A stretch of DNA of 64,000 nt from Candidatus Aminicenantota bacterium (GTDB lineage: Bacteria > Acidobacteriota > Aminicenantia > Aminicenantales > Saccharicenantaceae): assembly GCA_017999365.1 (NCBI GenBank), contig JAGNLW010000001.1:1186239-1250238 (forward strand), written 5' to 3'. Below, one piece after another: positions 1 to 9,040 of this stretch. The position numbers were made by a program, and so were the translations under genes. Under the pieces are notes generated by a model that was not told where the DNA came from, made no database searches, and saw only the letters and a list, made by a program, of their open reading frames with translations. Within the stretch, counting starts at the first letter, position 1. Every line of letters starts with the position of its first letter.

Positions 1-1223
1 CCGGCTGCCTCGTCGGCGCGCTCGTATCGGGGGTCCTGTCGGACCGCTTCGGCCGCAAGCGCCTGCTCATCCTGGCCGGCCTCTTCTTCACCGTCTCGGC
101 CGTCTGGACGGCCCTGGCCTCGGATTTCACCCTGTTCGTCGTCTTCCGCCTGGTCGGCGGCGTCGGCATCGGCCTGGCCTCTAACCTCTCCCCCATGTAC
201 ATCGCCGAGCTCGCCCCGGCCGAGATCAGGGGCAAGCTCGTCTCGGTCAACCAGCTGACCATCGTCATCGGCATCCTGGCCGCCCAGATCGTCAACTGGC
301 TCATCGCCCGGCCGGTCGCGGCCGGGGCCACGGCGGCCGACATCCTGGCCTCCTGGAACGGGCAGACCGGCTGGCGCTGGATGTTCGGCGCCGAGACCGT
401 CCCGGCCCTGCTGTTCTTCTTCCTGATGTTCCTCGTCCCCGAGAGCCCGCGCTGGCTGGCCAAGAACGGCCGGCCGGACAGGGCCGTCCGCGTTCTCGAG
501 CGGGTCGGCGGGCGGGACTTCGCGGCCCGGGCCCTGGACGAGATCCGGGCCACCCTGGCGACCGAGGAGATCGGGCGGGTCCGCTTCCGCGACCTCCTCG
601 AGCCCGGCCTGAAGAAGGTCCTCCTCGTCGGCGTCGTCCTGGCCGTCTACCAGCAGTGGTGCGGCATCAACGTCATCTTCAACTACGCCCAGGAGATCTT
701 CACGGCCGCCGGCTACGGCGTCAGCGACGTCCTGTTCAACATCGTCGTCACCGGTACGGTCAACCTCGTCTTCACCTTCGTCGCCATCCGCCTGGTCGAC
801 CGGGCCGGGCGCCGGCCGCTCATGCTGGCCGGCTCGGCCGGGCTGGCCGTCGTCTTCGGCCTCGTCGGCGCGGCCTACGCCCTGCGCCTGCGCGGAGTTC
901 CCATCCTGCTTCTCGTCCTCGTCGCCCTGGCCCTCTACGCCTTGTCGCTCGCGCCCGTGACCTGGGTCCTGCTGTCCGAGATCTTCCCCAATCGCATCCG
1001 CGGCGCGGCCATGTCGGTCTCGACCTTCGCCCTCTGGGCAGCCTGCTTCGCCCTGACCTACACCTTCCCTTACCTCAACGCCGGGCTCGGGCCGGCCGGC
1101 ACCTTCGGCGTCTACGCCGGGATCAGCGCCCTGGGCTTCCTCTTCATCCGCTCGCGCGTCCGCGAGACCAAGGGCAAGACCCTGGAGCGGATCGAGCGCG
1201 AGCTCGGCGGGAGCGGAGCGTGA
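1..1223 (+). CDS. Sugar porter family MFS transporter (5' truncated by window edge)
   Basis: The reading frame is open from base 3, so the start lies outside the window; about 406 residues are visible. It is a proton-coupled sugar symporter of the XylE/GLUT type in the inner membrane. The family motifs appear in order: DRFGRK after an early helix, a PESPRW motif at the end of helix 6, QQWCGIN in helix 7, DRAGRR between helices 8 and 9, and a C-terminal ETKGKTLE. Many hydrophobic helices are visible. The substrate cannot be read from sequence; a hexose or pentose is likely. A SpoIIM-like gene follows 7 bases downstream and is probably co-transcribed. Confidence 0.93.
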   Translation, partial: GCLVGALVSGVLSDRFGRKRLLILAGLFFTVSAVWTALASDFTLFVVFRLVGGVGIGLASNLSPMYIAELAPAEIRGKLVSVNQLTIVIGILAAQIVNWLIARPVAAGATAADILASWNGQTGWRWMFGAETVPALLFFFLMFLVPESPRWLAKNGRPDRAVRVLERVGGRDFAARALDEIRATLATEEIGRVRFRDLLEPGLKKVLLVGVVLAVYQQWCGINVIFNYAQEIFTAAGYGVSDVLFNIVVTGTVNLVFTFVAIRLVDRAGRRPLMLAGSAGLAVVFGLVGAAYALRLRGVPILLLVLVALALYALSLAPVTWVLLSEIFPNRIRGAAMSVSTFALWAACFALTYTFPYLNAGLGPAGTFGVYAGISALGFLFIRSRVRETKGKTLERIERELGGSGA

Positions 1224-1230
1224 GCCGGCG

Positions 1231-1980
1231 ATGAGCGAAAGCGCGGGTCCCCTCAAGAGACTCTACCGCGAGGAGCGGGAGGCCTGGCGCCGGACCTACA
1301 GGCGTTACTTCAAGCACGCGGCCAGGGCCCTGGGACTGGGCTTCGTCGGGGGGTTCGTCTTCTTCTCGCTCTGGCCGGCCCAGGAGCAAAAGGCGCTCGA
1401 GCTTGTCGTCCAGGCCCTCAAGGACATCCCCCTCGGCGGCTCGGCCGCCGTGCTGGCCCTGACCCTCCTCTACCACAACGCCCGGGCCTCGGTCATCGCC
1501 GTGGCCGTCGGGGCGGTCCCCTTCCTGTCGCTGTCCATCTTCGACCCGCTCCTCAACGGCGGGGTCCTGGGCCTGCTGGCCTCCGTCTCCAAACACAACG
1601 GACTCGACGTCCCTCGCCTTTTCCTGACCCAGATCCTGCCCCACGGCGTCTTCGAGCTCGCGGCCGTCTGTTACGCGACGGCCGTCGGCCTCCACCTCTC
1701 GGCCGGGACGGGCCGAAAAGTCGCGGCCGCCTGGCGGGCGCGAAGGGCCAAGAAAGCCGGGCAGGGGGCGGAGCCGGCGGTCGCCCTGGCCGGAGCGGAG
1801 ACGGCAGCCTCGACCGAAGCGGCGACACCGGAACCGCCGGGAGCGGCCGGAGCCGCGCCGTGCGGCCTGTGCGAGCCGGGGCTCGTCCGCGACGCCGTCC
1901 GCTCGTTCGTCCTGGTCGTTTTACCCCTGCTCGCCGCGGCCGCTTTCATCGAGGGCTTCATCACCCCGCATCTGCGCTGA
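1231..1980 (+). CDS. Stage II sporulation protein M (SpoIIM/DUF95)-like membrane protein
   Basis: This 249-residue integral membrane protein has about five hydrophobic segments. Hallmarks of the SpoIIM/DUF95 family are visible: an NxxA segment (YHNARAS), NGGVLG in the middle, ILPHGVFEL, and a C-terminal AAAFIEGFITP. The family occurs widely in non-spore-formers, so the name does not imply sporulation here. An Ala/Glu-rich cytoplasmic stretch (roughly residues 165-205) is inserted before the last helix, which ends with a CGLCEPG motif of two cysteines before it. Molecular role unknown. It starts 7 bases after the sugar porter and is followed 11 bases later by a VOC protein, so an operon is likely. 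Confidence 0.8.
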   Translation: MSESAGPLKRLYREEREAWRRTYRRYFKHAARALGLGFVGGFVFFSLWPAQEQKALELVVQALKDIPLGGSAAVLALTLLYHNARASVIAVAVGAVPFLSLSIFDPLLNGGVLGLLASVSKHNGLDVPRLFLTQILPHGVFELAAVCYATAVGLHLSAGTGRKVAAAWRARRAKKAGQGAEPAVALAGAETAASTEAATPEPPGAAGAAPCGLCEPGLVRDAVRSFVLVVLPLLAAAAFIEGFITPHLR

Positions 1981-1991
1981 CCGGAGGGACC

Positions 1992-2363
1992 GTGAGATTC
2001 ACTTTCGCCCACAACAACATCAACGTCTTCCACCTCGAGAAGAGCTTGATCTTCTACAAGTCCGCCCTCGGGCTCGAGGAGGTCCGCCGGCACGAGGCCA
2101 AGGACGGCGGCTTCGTCCTGGTCTACCTCGGCGACGGCCGGACGCCGCACCGGCTCGAGCTGACCTGGCTCCGCGACCGCAAAGAGCCCTACGAGCTCGG
2201 CGACAACGAGTCCCATCTGGCCTTCACCGTCGACGACTACGCGGCGGCCCACGCCAAGCACGAGGAGATGGGCGTCATCTGCTACGAGAACCCGGCGATG
2301 GGCATCTACTTCATCGAGGACCCGGACGGGTACTGGCTCGAGGTCCTGCCCGAGAAACGCTGA
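1992..2363 (+). CDS. VOC family protein, glyoxalase I-like
   Basis: A GTG start at 1992 is chosen because GGAGGG lies just upstream and the 123-residue product then begins directly with the fold. It is a single glyoxalase/VOC unit with paired beta-alpha-beta-beta-beta modules. The usual metal ligands can be placed: His in HNNINVF near the N-terminus, Glu in RLELTW, His in SHLAFTV and Glu in YWLEVLP near the C-terminus. Length and ligand pattern fit lactoylglutathione lyase (detoxification of the methylglyoxal hemithioacetal), but VOC proteins vary in substrate, so the exact reaction is inferred. It ends 4 bases before the convergent aldose epimerase. Confidence 0.85.
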   Translation: MRFTFAHNNINVFHLEKSLIFYKSALGLEEVRRHEAKDGGFVLVYLGDGRTPHRLELTWLRDRKEPYELGDNESHLAFTVDDYAAAHAKHEEMGVICYENPAMGIYFIEDPDGYWLEVLPEKR

Positions 2364-2367
2364 CCCG

Positions 2368-3537
2368 TTATTTCGTCGAGAACCTGTATTCGGAGACCGT
2401 GCGGTAGATCTCGCCCGGCCGGAGGACCGTCGAGGGGAAGTTCGGGTGGTTCGGGGAATCGGGATAATGCTGGGTCTCGAGGCAGAAGGCGTAGTGCTTC
2501 TTGTAGGCTTGGCCGCCCTTGCCGACGACCGATCCGTCGAGGAAATTGCCGGTGTAGAGCTGGATGGCCGGCTGGTCCGTCCAGACCTCCATGACCCGGC
2601 CGCTCTCCGGCTCCTCGACATGGGCCGCCAGGGCCGGCGTCCCGCCGCCGCTCCTCAGGACGAAGTTGTGGTCGTAGCCGCCCTCGACCATGGCGATCCT
2701 CTCGCCGATCGCGTGGGGGGCGGTGAAATCGAACGGCGTCCCGGCCACGGGCGCGATCTCGCCGGTCGGGATGAGATTGACCGGGGAATCGACGGCCGTG
2801 ATCCGGTCGGCTTCGAGCCGGAGGACGTGCCCCAGGATGTCGCCCCTCCCTTCGCCCTTGAGGTTCCAGTAGGCGTGGTTGGTCAGGTTGAGGACGGTGG
2901 GCTTGTCCGTCGTCGCCTCGTACCGGATCTCGAGCGCGTTGGCGTCCGTCAGGGTGTAGACGACCGTGACCGCCAGGTTCCCGGGATACCCCTCCTCGCC
3001 GTCCCTGCTGAGGTAGGTCAGCTTGAGGCCGGCGCCCGACGCGCCGCGGACGGGATCGGCCGTCCAGACGACCTTGTCGAAGCCCTTGAGCCCGCCGTGA
3101 AGGGTGTTCTCGTTGTTGTTGACGGCCAAGCGGTATTCGGCGCCGTCCAGGGTGAACCGGGCCTTGGCGATGCGGTTGCCGTAACGGCCGATGATGGCCC
3201 CGAAATAGGGGTGCGTGCCGAGGTACCCCTCGAGCGTGTCGAAACCGAGGTTGACGTCGGCCAGGACCCCGTCGCGGTCCGGGGTCTTGAGGGACACCAG
3301 GATGGCCCCGTAGGTCATGATGCGGGCCTCGAGCCCGGCCTTGTTGGTCAGGGTGTAGATGTCGACGGCCGTGCCGTCGGGCAGCCGGCCGAAAAGCTCT
3401 TTCCGTACGTCCATGGTCGGTCCTCCTTCGCCGGCGGCCGCCGCCCGGGGCGTCTCGGTCCCGTTCTTGCAGGCCGGGACGAGCAGGGCCAGGGCCAGCA
3501 CGGCCGCCAGGGTCGTTCTTTTCGCGCTCAGGGTCAT
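2368..3537 (-). CDS. galM: Aldose 1-epimerase (galactose mutarotase), predicted lipoprotein
   Basis: This 389-residue protein interconverts alpha and beta anomers of aldoses. A signal peptide ends in a lipobox (LVPAC, Cys 23), so the enzyme is probably anchored in the periplasm rather than cytosolic. Family motifs: NRIAKARF, the NNENTLHGG stretch with the first catalytic His, NLTNHAYWNL with the second His, and YDHNFVL near the end, followed by PAIQLYTGN and a C-terminal ETQHYPDSPN with the catalytic Glu. The start has GGAGG upstream. It faces the VOC gene tail to tail. Export and the nearby sugar porter suggest a role in sugar uptake. Confidence 0.93.
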   Translation of the reverse strand: MTLSAKRTTLAAVLALALLVPACKNGTETPRAAAAGEGGPTMDVRKELFGRLPDGTAVDIYTLTNKAGLEARIMTYGAILVSLKTPDRDGVLADVNLGFDTLEGYLGTHPYFGAIIGRYGNRIAKARFTLDGAEYRLAVNNNENTLHGGLKGFDKVVWTADPVRGASGAGLKLTYLSRDGEEGYPGNLAVTVVYTLTDANALEIRYEATTDKPTVLNLTNHAYWNLKGEGRGDILGHVLRLEADRITAVDSPVNLIPTGEIAPVAGTPFDFTAPHAIGERIAMVEGGYDHNFVLRSGGGTPALAAHVEEPESGRVMEVWTDQPAIQLYTGNFLDGSVVGKGGQAYKKHYAFCLETQHYPDSPNHPNFPSTVLRPGEIYRTVSEYRFSTK

Positions 3538-3625
3538 GATCGCCTCCGAAAGAAAGCTCGCCCTCTTTGTATCTCAATCGCGGTAACTTTTCAAACGGCC
3601 GTCCGCCCCGCCAGGAAAAATCCTT

Positions 3626-3691
3626 GGGACACGATCCCTTTTCCGGAGAAAAGGGTCATGTCCCGGATTTTCCCGGCTCGCTGCGCGAGCC
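3626..3691. repeat. Two adjacent palindromes of the GGGACA repeat type
   Basis: The 206-base gap between the divergent galM and kinase genes holds two hairpins. The first (3626-3664) has arms GGGACACGATCCCTTTTC and GAAAAGGGTCATGTCCC with a 4-base loop. The second (3675-3691) is a 7-3-7 palindrome, GGCTCGC/GCGAGCC. The GGGACA...TGTCCC termini match the larger repeats near 39.2, 40.4, 48.8, 53.1 and 61.6 kb. Confidence 0.7.
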
Positions 3692-3743
3692 TGGGAACGA
3701 TTGACCCCCGCTTCTACGTATGGTAATCCTTAGGCGTATCACT

Positions 3744-5159
3744 ATGGCCGAACTCGTCGGAACGACCCTCAAGCACTACCGCGTCGAGACCCAGCTCGGC
3801 AAGGGCGGCATGGGCGTCGTCTACCGGGCCCGGGACACCCGCCTGGACCGTCCCGTGGCCCTCAAGACGATCTCGCCCGGCCTGGTGGCCGACCCCGAGC
3901 GCCGGGCCCGCCTGATGGTCGAGGCCCGGGCCGCCGCGGCCGTCACCCACCCGGCCATCGCCCAGGTCTACGACATCGACGAGGTCGACGGCCTCCTGTT
4001 CATCGCCATGGAGTTCGTCGACGGGCGCACGGTCACCAAGCTCGTCGCCGACGGCGAGCTCGACCTCCTGGGGGCGGTCGAGATCGTCCTCCAGGTCGCC
4101 GAGGGCCTGGCCAAGGCCCACGACGCCGGCATCCTGCACCGCGACATCAAGTCCGACAACATCATGGTCACCAAGGACGGCCACGCCAAGCTCCTCGACT
4201 TCGGCCTGGCCAAGCTCGTCGAGCCCGGCGCGGACGCCCCCGCCGGTCCCGCCGCCTCCCCGGGCATGTCCCGGACCCTGACCCAGGGCCGGGTCCAGAC
4301 CATCCCCGGGGCGGTCATGGGCACCATCAGCTACATGAGCCCCGAGCAGGCCCGCGGCAAGGAGCTCGACCGGCGCAGCGACATCTTCTCCCTGGGAACG
4401 GTCCTCTACGAGATGGTCACCTCGGAGCTGCCGTTCAAGGGCGAGACCCCCCTCGACACCATGCACGCCATCGCCTATGAAGAGGCCCGGCCGGTGACCA
4501 TCGTCCGCCGCAACCTGACCCCCGAGCTCCACCGCATCGTCTTCCGCTGCCTGCGCAAGAACCCCGAGGACCGCTATCCCGACGCCCACGCCCTGGCCGT
4601 CGACCTGCGGCGGCTGAAGCAGGACCTCGAGTCGGGGACGCGGACCCGGCTCCCGATCGCCGACCGGGTCCGCAACTGGGGCGTCGGATTGCGGGCCTCG
4701 TTCCCGGGCGGATACAAGGGCATGGCCATCCTGTTCGCGGCCGTCGCCCTGGCCGCCGTGCTCGTGGCCGTCAACTTCGACTGGGGCGGGCTCATCGGCC
4801 CGGCCTTCATCGGCCTGTTCCTCTACCGCTACGTCCGCAACCGCAAGAAACGGCTCATCGCGGCCTTCGCCAAGAAGGTGGGCAAGTTCCCGGAGGTCCG
4901 CCTGGTCACGGCCAGGGACGACCGCATCCTCGTCGTCGTGGACAAGGCCCCGGCCAAGGTCTACCTGCGCATCACGGCCCTGGTCGACGACCTCAACCGG
5001 GCCCTCTTCGTCGGCAAGGACGTCAAAGCCGAGGTCCGCTCGGAGGTCGCCGAGGAAGAGGCCCGGACCCTGCTGACCCAGGTGGGCGTCATCTACGCCC
5101 GCGAGGAGAAGGCCGCGCCTACTTCCGCATCTTCTCGACCGCGGCGATCGTCGCCCTGA
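3744..5159 (+). CDS. Hanks-type serine/threonine protein kinase with C-terminal membrane region
   Basis: The kinase domain covers about residues 12-270 from the chosen start: glycine loop GKGGMGVVY (19-27), ATP lysine in VALKTI (41), catalytic HRDIKSDN (from 132), DFGLAK, and the APE-like loop MSPEQARG. A juxtamembrane stretch, one or two hydrophobic helices (about 320-360) and a C-terminal domain of about 110 residues follow. That last domain is not a PASTA or TPR sensor and I do not recognise it. An ATG 24 bases upstream (3720) is also possible; neither start has a clear ribosome site. The 3' end overlaps the convergent gene by 41 bases. Targets unknown. Confidence 0.93.
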   Translation: MAELVGTTLKHYRVETQLGKGGMGVVYRARDTRLDRPVALKTISPGLVADPERRARLMVEARAAAAVTHPAIAQVYDIDEVDGLLFIAMEFVDGRTVTKLVADGELDLLGAVEIVLQVAEGLAKAHDAGILHRDIKSDNIMVTKDGHAKLLDFGLAKLVEPGADAPAGPAASPGMSRTLTQGRVQTIPGAVMGTISYMSPEQARGKELDRRSDIFSLGTVLYEMVTSELPFKGETPLDTMHAIAYEEARPVTIVRRNLTPELHRIVFRCLRKNPEDRYPDAHALAVDLRRLKQDLESGTRTRLPIADRVRNWGVGLRASFPGGYKGMAILFAAVALAAVLVAVNFDWGGLIGPAFIGLFLYRYVRNRKKRLIAAFAKKVGKFPEVRLVTARDDRILVVVDKAPAKVYLRITALVDDLNRALFVGKDVKAEVRSEVAEEEARTLLTQVGVIYAREEKAAPTSASSRPRRSSP

Positions 5160-6087
5160 CGCTCTCCGCCTGGGGATCGTCCGGGGCCAGCTCCACGAAC
5201 TTGCACAGGCCGGCCAGGGCCTTGTCGAAGTCGCCCTTATTGAGGTAGGCCAGGCCGATCCGGTGGTAGGGCTTGGGCCACTCCGGCTTGATCTTGGCGG
5301 CCATCTCGAAGTAGGCCACGGCCTCGTCGACGCGCTGGTTGGAGAAGAAGATCTCCCCGACGTTGAAGGCGGACGCGGCGTCCTCGGGCGAGATCTCCAG
5401 GGCCCGGCGGAAGGCCGCCTGGGCGGCGTCGAGGTCGTTCCTCAGCAGGGCCGCCTCGCCCAGCCCGGACAGGGCCCGGAGCGAGGTCTCGCGAGCCCTG
5501 GAGGCATCGCCGCCGTCGGCGGCGGCCTTTTCGAGCACGCCCCGGAACTCGGCTTCGGCCCTCTCGAGGTCGCCCTTCTTCATGTGGACCGTGGCGATGT
5601 TGAGCCGGACGCCGTAGACGGCCGGGTAGGCCGCCGCGAACTCCTCGAAGGCGGCCAGGGCCTCGTCGTACCGCTCCTGGCCCAGGAGCTCGCCGCCCCG
5701 TTCGAGGATGAAGGCGGCCTTTTCGTCGGCGCCCGAGGCCGCCGCCGCGGCGGCCACCCGCTTCATCGTCAGCGTGATCGGGGGATTGGTCTTGAGCTGG
5801 CTGACCGGGAGCTCCGTGTAGGCGCCGACGTAGCCCTCCTTGGCCGCGCTGACGCGCCAAGTGCCGGAACCCAGCCCGGCCACGGCGAAGTGGCCCTTTT
5901 TGTCGGTCCGGCCCTCGAGCGTCGTGGTGCCGGGCACGATCTGGGCCGTCACCGCGACGCCGGGAATGCCGGCGCCGGCCTCATCCACGACTTGGCCAGT
6001 GATGCGGCCGCGGCCGAGGTTCTCCTGGGCGGCCAGGGCCGCGGCCAGGGCGAGCAGGGAGAGAGAACAAGCCATCGCGCGTTTCAT
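5119..6087 (-). CDS. Secreted carboxypeptidase-regulatory-like/TPR repeat protein
   Basis: The 322-residue protein has a signal peptide (cleavage probably after ALAAQE). A carboxypeptidase-regulatory-like beta-sandwich covers about residues 25-110, with ITGQVVDEAGAGIPG and WRVSAAKEGYV typical of such domains. Four or five TPR-like repeats follow from about residue 125 to the end (for example YDEALAAFEEFAAAYP, YHRIGLAYLNKGDFDKAL). It is probably a periplasmic scaffold. The gene is last in a leftward set with the GWxTD protein (19-base gap) and the thioesterase. A GGAG site precedes the start. Partner proteins are unknown. Confidence 0.8.
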   Translation of the reverse strand: MKRAMACSLSLLALAAALAAQENLGRGRITGQVVDEAGAGIPGVAVTAQIVPGTTTLEGRTDKKGHFAVAGLGSGTWRVSAAKEGYVGAYTELPVSQLKTNPPITLTMKRVAAAAAASGADEKAAFILERGGELLGQERYDEALAAFEEFAAAYPAVYGVRLNIATVHMKKGDLERAEAEFRGVLEKAAADGGDASRARETSLRALSGLGEAALLRNDLDAAQAAFRRALEISPEDAASAFNVGEIFFSNQRVDEAVAYFEMAAKIKPEWPKPYHRIGLAYLNKGDFDKALAGLCKFVELAPDDPQAESVRATIAAVEKMRK

Positions 6088-6106
6088 CGTCGTCTCCGTT
6101 CGTCGG

Positions 6107-8200
6107 TTATTTGCGCTTCTTGATGGCCTCGACCTTGTCCCGGATGGCGGGCTGGTCCGGGCTGAGCTCGAGGGACTTGGCGAAGGCGGCCAGGGCCTCG
6201 CCGGTCTTGCCCTGCGCCAGGTAGCAGTCGCCGAGAAGGTTCATGAGCGAGGCGTTGACCCCGTAGTGGGCCACGGCCCTGTCGACGAGCTCGCCCGCGC
6301 GGGCGGGCTGGCCGACCTTCAGCAACGCCTCGGCGGCGATGACGCAGGTCTCGTACCTGGCCGTCCGGGCGGGCTCGACGAAGGGCGTCAGGGCGCGAAC
6401 CGCCGCGGCCGCGTCGCCGAGGGCCAGATGGACGCGGGCCAGGTTGCCGGCCGTCTCCTCCGAGCCCGGCTTGCGCTCGAAAGCCCGTTCCAGGAAGACG
6501 CGGGCCTCGTCGAGGCGCCCGAGGTTGAAGAGCTGGGCTCCGATGATCTCCGCGTAGGCCGGGTCTCCGGCGTCCGGCAGGATCCGCGACGAGGACCAGG
6601 GCCGCGGCACGGCCTCGGCGAAGGTCAGGTCGAACTCCTCGGAGGCCGCGACGACCTCCGTCCCGCCGTTCGCGACCGAGACCCGGACCTCGTAGTGGGC
6701 CGGCGGGAAGTCGGCCAGGGCCGTCTCCTCGAGGGCCACGGGCAGGTCGGGGTACTCGGCCGGCTTGCGGCGCGTTTCCCGGAACGGCTGGCCGTCCTTG
6801 AGGAAGGCGACCCGGACCTCGCCCGAGGCGGCCAGCTCGGGCGAGAGATTGTTGAGCTGGAAGACCACGGCCAGGGTGTCGGACTTGGTGAAGATCCGCC
6901 CCGGCTGGGCGTAGACCTGGAAGGGCCCGATGCGGAAGGCCTTCATCCGCCGGGCGGCCGGCTCCAGCCGGAGGGCGCGGTAGCCGAGGAGCGGCTGGGC
7001 CAGCTCGACGGCCGCGCCGGACTGCGGGATGCGCAGGGTCCGTTCGACCGAGGTGAACTCCTTGGAGGCCTCGTTCTTGATCAGGACCGAGAGCTCGTAG
7101 TCGCCGCCGACGAGGGGGAAAAGGTCCTGGAAATCGAAGGGCGCCCGTTCCGCCCCGCTCATCTGTTCGGCCGTCAGCTTCAGGGCCACGGTCTTGTCGA
7201 ACTGGTGGACGAGGCGGCCGCCGGCGCCCGTGACCCGGCCGTTGACCTGGAGCGTCGTCGAGTACTCGCCGTTATAGAGGTTGACCGACAGCCGCCGCGG
7301 CTCGACGGCGTAGTGGACGAAATAGAACCCGGAGGGATCGCGGAAGACCTTGATGAGGCTGTCGCTCTCGAGGTAGTTGGCCGTGTACTCGACGTCGACG
7401 ATGTCCTTGTACTGGAGGAACTTCTGGGCGTAGCGGGCCTCCACGGTCCGGGCCGGCGTCGTGGCGATGCGCTGGAGGAGGATGTCGGAGGACATCGTCG
7501 GCCGGCTGGAGACCATGCCGCTCTCGCCGGGGATGAGGGACAGGGACACGGCGGCCAGGCTCGGTTCGATCTCCCGCAGCTTGTTGTAGGCCGTGGCGTA
7601 CTCCGGGCCGCCGAACCAGCCCGACAGCAGGGCCATGGGGCCGTCGCCGACGGGGCTGTACAGGCGGTACTCGCCGCGGCCGTCGGGACGGAAGAAGACG
7701 AGGTTGAAGCCGGCCGGCAGGCCGACGTTGGTCAGGCCCTGGTAGAACCAGACCTCGGCGTCGTAGGTCGAGGATTTGCCCTCGAAGCGCTGGATGTCGT
7801 GGGGCTCGCCGAGGATGATGTACATGCGGCCGCGGTCCGTGCGCCGGCCGGGCCGGGGCGCGTCGCGCCCGAGGTAACGGTCGGCGTGTGCCAGGCGGCG
7901 CTCGTGTTCGGTCTTGAACTCGTTCTCCGGCGTGCCGGGGTTCGGGTCGCGCTGCTTCCAGAAGGCCTCGATGAACAGGTCGCGCTCCCGGTCGGACTGG
8001 AGCTTGAGGAAGACGTCCCGCTCCATGGGAGAGATGATGTACTCGACCTCGTCCTCGAGCCAGGCCCGGAACTTCTCGGGGAGCTTGGGCTTGACGGCCT
8101 TTTCCCCCGCCTGGGCCCCGGCGGCCGGACCGGCCAGGAGGACCGTGAACAGGACGAGGGCCGACGCGGCCAGGACGCGCTTGGTGACGGAGGAGCCCAT
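6107..8200 (-). CDS. GWxTD domain-containing secreted protein with C-terminal TPRs
   Basis: This 697-residue protein has a signal peptide (residues 1-29). The GWxTD module lies at about residues 40-170, with RDLFIEAFWKQRDPNPGTP, RRLAHADRYLG and MYIILGEPHDI all characteristic. A long beta-rich middle (about 200-500) and several TPR units near the C-terminus (about 550-697) follow. The domain is common in Acidobacteria-like genomes; its biochemical role is not established. The gene begins one base after the thioesterase stop codon, so the two are probably translated together, and the TPR protein follows 19 bases later. Confidence 0.88.
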   Translation of the reverse strand: MGSSVTKRVLAASALVLFTVLLAGPAAGAQAGEKAVKPKLPEKFRAWLEDEVEYIISPMERDVFLKLQSDRERDLFIEAFWKQRDPNPGTPENEFKTEHERRLAHADRYLGRDAPRPGRRTDRGRMYIILGEPHDIQRFEGKSSTYDAEVWFYQGLTNVGLPAGFNLVFFRPDGRGEYRLYSPVGDGPMALLSGWFGGPEYATAYNKLREIEPSLAAVSLSLIPGESGMVSSRPTMSSDILLQRIATTPARTVEARYAQKFLQYKDIVDVEYTANYLESDSLIKVFRDPSGFYFVHYAVEPRRLSVNLYNGEYSTTLQVNGRVTGAGGRLVHQFDKTVALKLTAEQMSGAERAPFDFQDLFPLVGGDYELSVLIKNEASKEFTSVERTLRIPQSGAAVELAQPLLGYRALRLEPAARRMKAFRIGPFQVYAQPGRIFTKSDTLAVVFQLNNLSPELAASGEVRVAFLKDGQPFRETRRKPAEYPDLPVALEETALADFPPAHYEVRVSVANGGTEVVAASEEFDLTFAEAVPRPWSSSRILPDAGDPAYAEIIGAQLFNLGRLDEARVFLERAFERKPGSEETAGNLARVHLALGDAAAAVRALTPFVEPARTARYETCVIAAEALLKVGQPARAGELVDRAVAHYGVNASLMNLLGDCYLAQGKTGEALAAFAKSLELSPDQPAIRDKVEAIKKRK

Positions 8201-8201
8201 G

Positions 8202-8957
8202 TCAGTCCCTTTCCCAGCGGGTCCGCAGGCGGGCCAGCTCGGTCCCCGCGGTCGCGTGGACGATCTGGTGGAGGAAGACCGGCCCGCCGTCGCCGTCCCC
8301 GGCCCGGCGGACGGCCGAGACGACCTCGTCGCCGAGGAAGGCCTCGGCCCGGTAGGAGACCTCGATCTCCGCCGGGCGCCGGCTCGTGAGGACCTCGGCG
8401 GGGACGGCCTCGAGGGCCCATTGGACGTAGATCGCGTTGTTGACGTGGCGGTTCCAGTCGATGTGGCCCGACTCGACCCGGAAGCGGACCTCGGCGTCGC
8501 GGGCCTCGGGCACGGGCAGGGAGTCGAAGGGATCCTCCAGGGCCCGCCGCTCGACGGCGTACGGCACGGCGATGGCCTCGTCGACCTTGACGGGCTGTTT
8601 GCGGTCGAGGGCGATGACCATCCAGGAGCTCGTCGCCGACAGGACCGGCCCGTCGGCGTCGGCCGCCTCGAAGTCGCGCAGGGCGAAATAGCCGCGCTTG
8701 GAGGAGGGCCAGGTCGTGACCTCGAGCCGGGCGCCCATCGCCGGGTAGCGGCGGATGGCGACGTGGTAACGGGACAGGACCCAGGTCATGTTCCGCCGGA
8801 CGAGGTCGTGGACGCCCACGCCCAGCCGGGCGGCGTGCTCGCCGGCGGCGTCTTGGAGGAAATTGAGGAGCGTCGAGGCCTTGGCCAGCCCCCGGGCGTC
8901 GGTCTCGTAGGAGTGGACCGCGTAGTCCTTGGTGAAGATCATCTCGGTGTCGGTCAT
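8202..8957 (-). CDS. Acyl-ACP thioesterase (FatA/FatB-like, tandem hot-dog)
   Basis: This 251-residue protein carries two hot-dog folds. The first has TDARGLAKASTLLNFLQDAAG and the second HIDWNRHVNNAIYVQWALE, the Asn/His active-site segment of acyl-ACP thioesterases; such enzymes hydrolyse acyl-ACP to free fatty acid. A start at 8984 is also open, but I prefer ATG at 8957: a perfect TATAAT on the minus strand (8964-8969) ends 6 bases before it, which leaves no room for a leader and would delete the longer start from the transcript. No ribosome site is visible. It heads the leftward set with GWxTD and TPR genes. Confidence 0.87.
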   Translation of the reverse strand: MTDTEMIFTKDYAVHSYETDARGLAKASTLLNFLQDAAGEHAARLGVGVHDLVRRNMTWVLSRYHVAIRRYPAMGARLEVTTWPSSKRGYFALRDFEAADADGPVLSATSSWMVIALDRKQPVKVDEAIAVPYAVERRALEDPFDSLPVPEARDAEVRFRVESGHIDWNRHVNNAIYVQWALEAVPAEVLTSRRPAEIEVSYRAEAFLGDEVVSAVRRAGDGDGGPVFLHQIVHATAGTELARLRTRWERD

Positions 8958-8963
8958 GACTTC

Positions 8964-9004
8964 ATTATAAATGATTGAATTCATTCCGCCGGAGAATATA
9001 TAAT
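8964..9004. promoter_or_regulatory. Divergent promoters between thioesterase and serine hydrolase
   Basis: On the minus strand TATAAT (8964-8969) sits 6 bases before the thioesterase ATG, which implies a leaderless transcript; no good -35 is seen. On the plus strand TTGAAT (8975-8980) and TATAAT (8999-9004) are 18 bases apart and precede the hydrolase start by 36 bases. The gap is strikingly AT-rich against its surroundings. Confidence 0.65.
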
Positions 9005-9040
9005 ATATCGGATGTTGAGATTAATCAAATAGGAGCCGCT

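Noticed and set aside
1231-1980. Evidence for sporulation from the SpoIIM-like gene
   Set aside because: This family is common in non-spore-formers and no other sporulation gene is present.
2446-3726. Plus-strand open frame opposite galM
   Set aside because: Shadow frame; galM motifs and lipobox on the minus strand are unambiguous.
5840-8389. Very long plus-strand open frame (849 codons) opposite the GWxTD gene
   Set aside because: It is an antisense shadow caused by high GC; the product is low-complexity Gly/Arg/Glu/Val text, while the minus strand has a recognised protein with start site and motifs.
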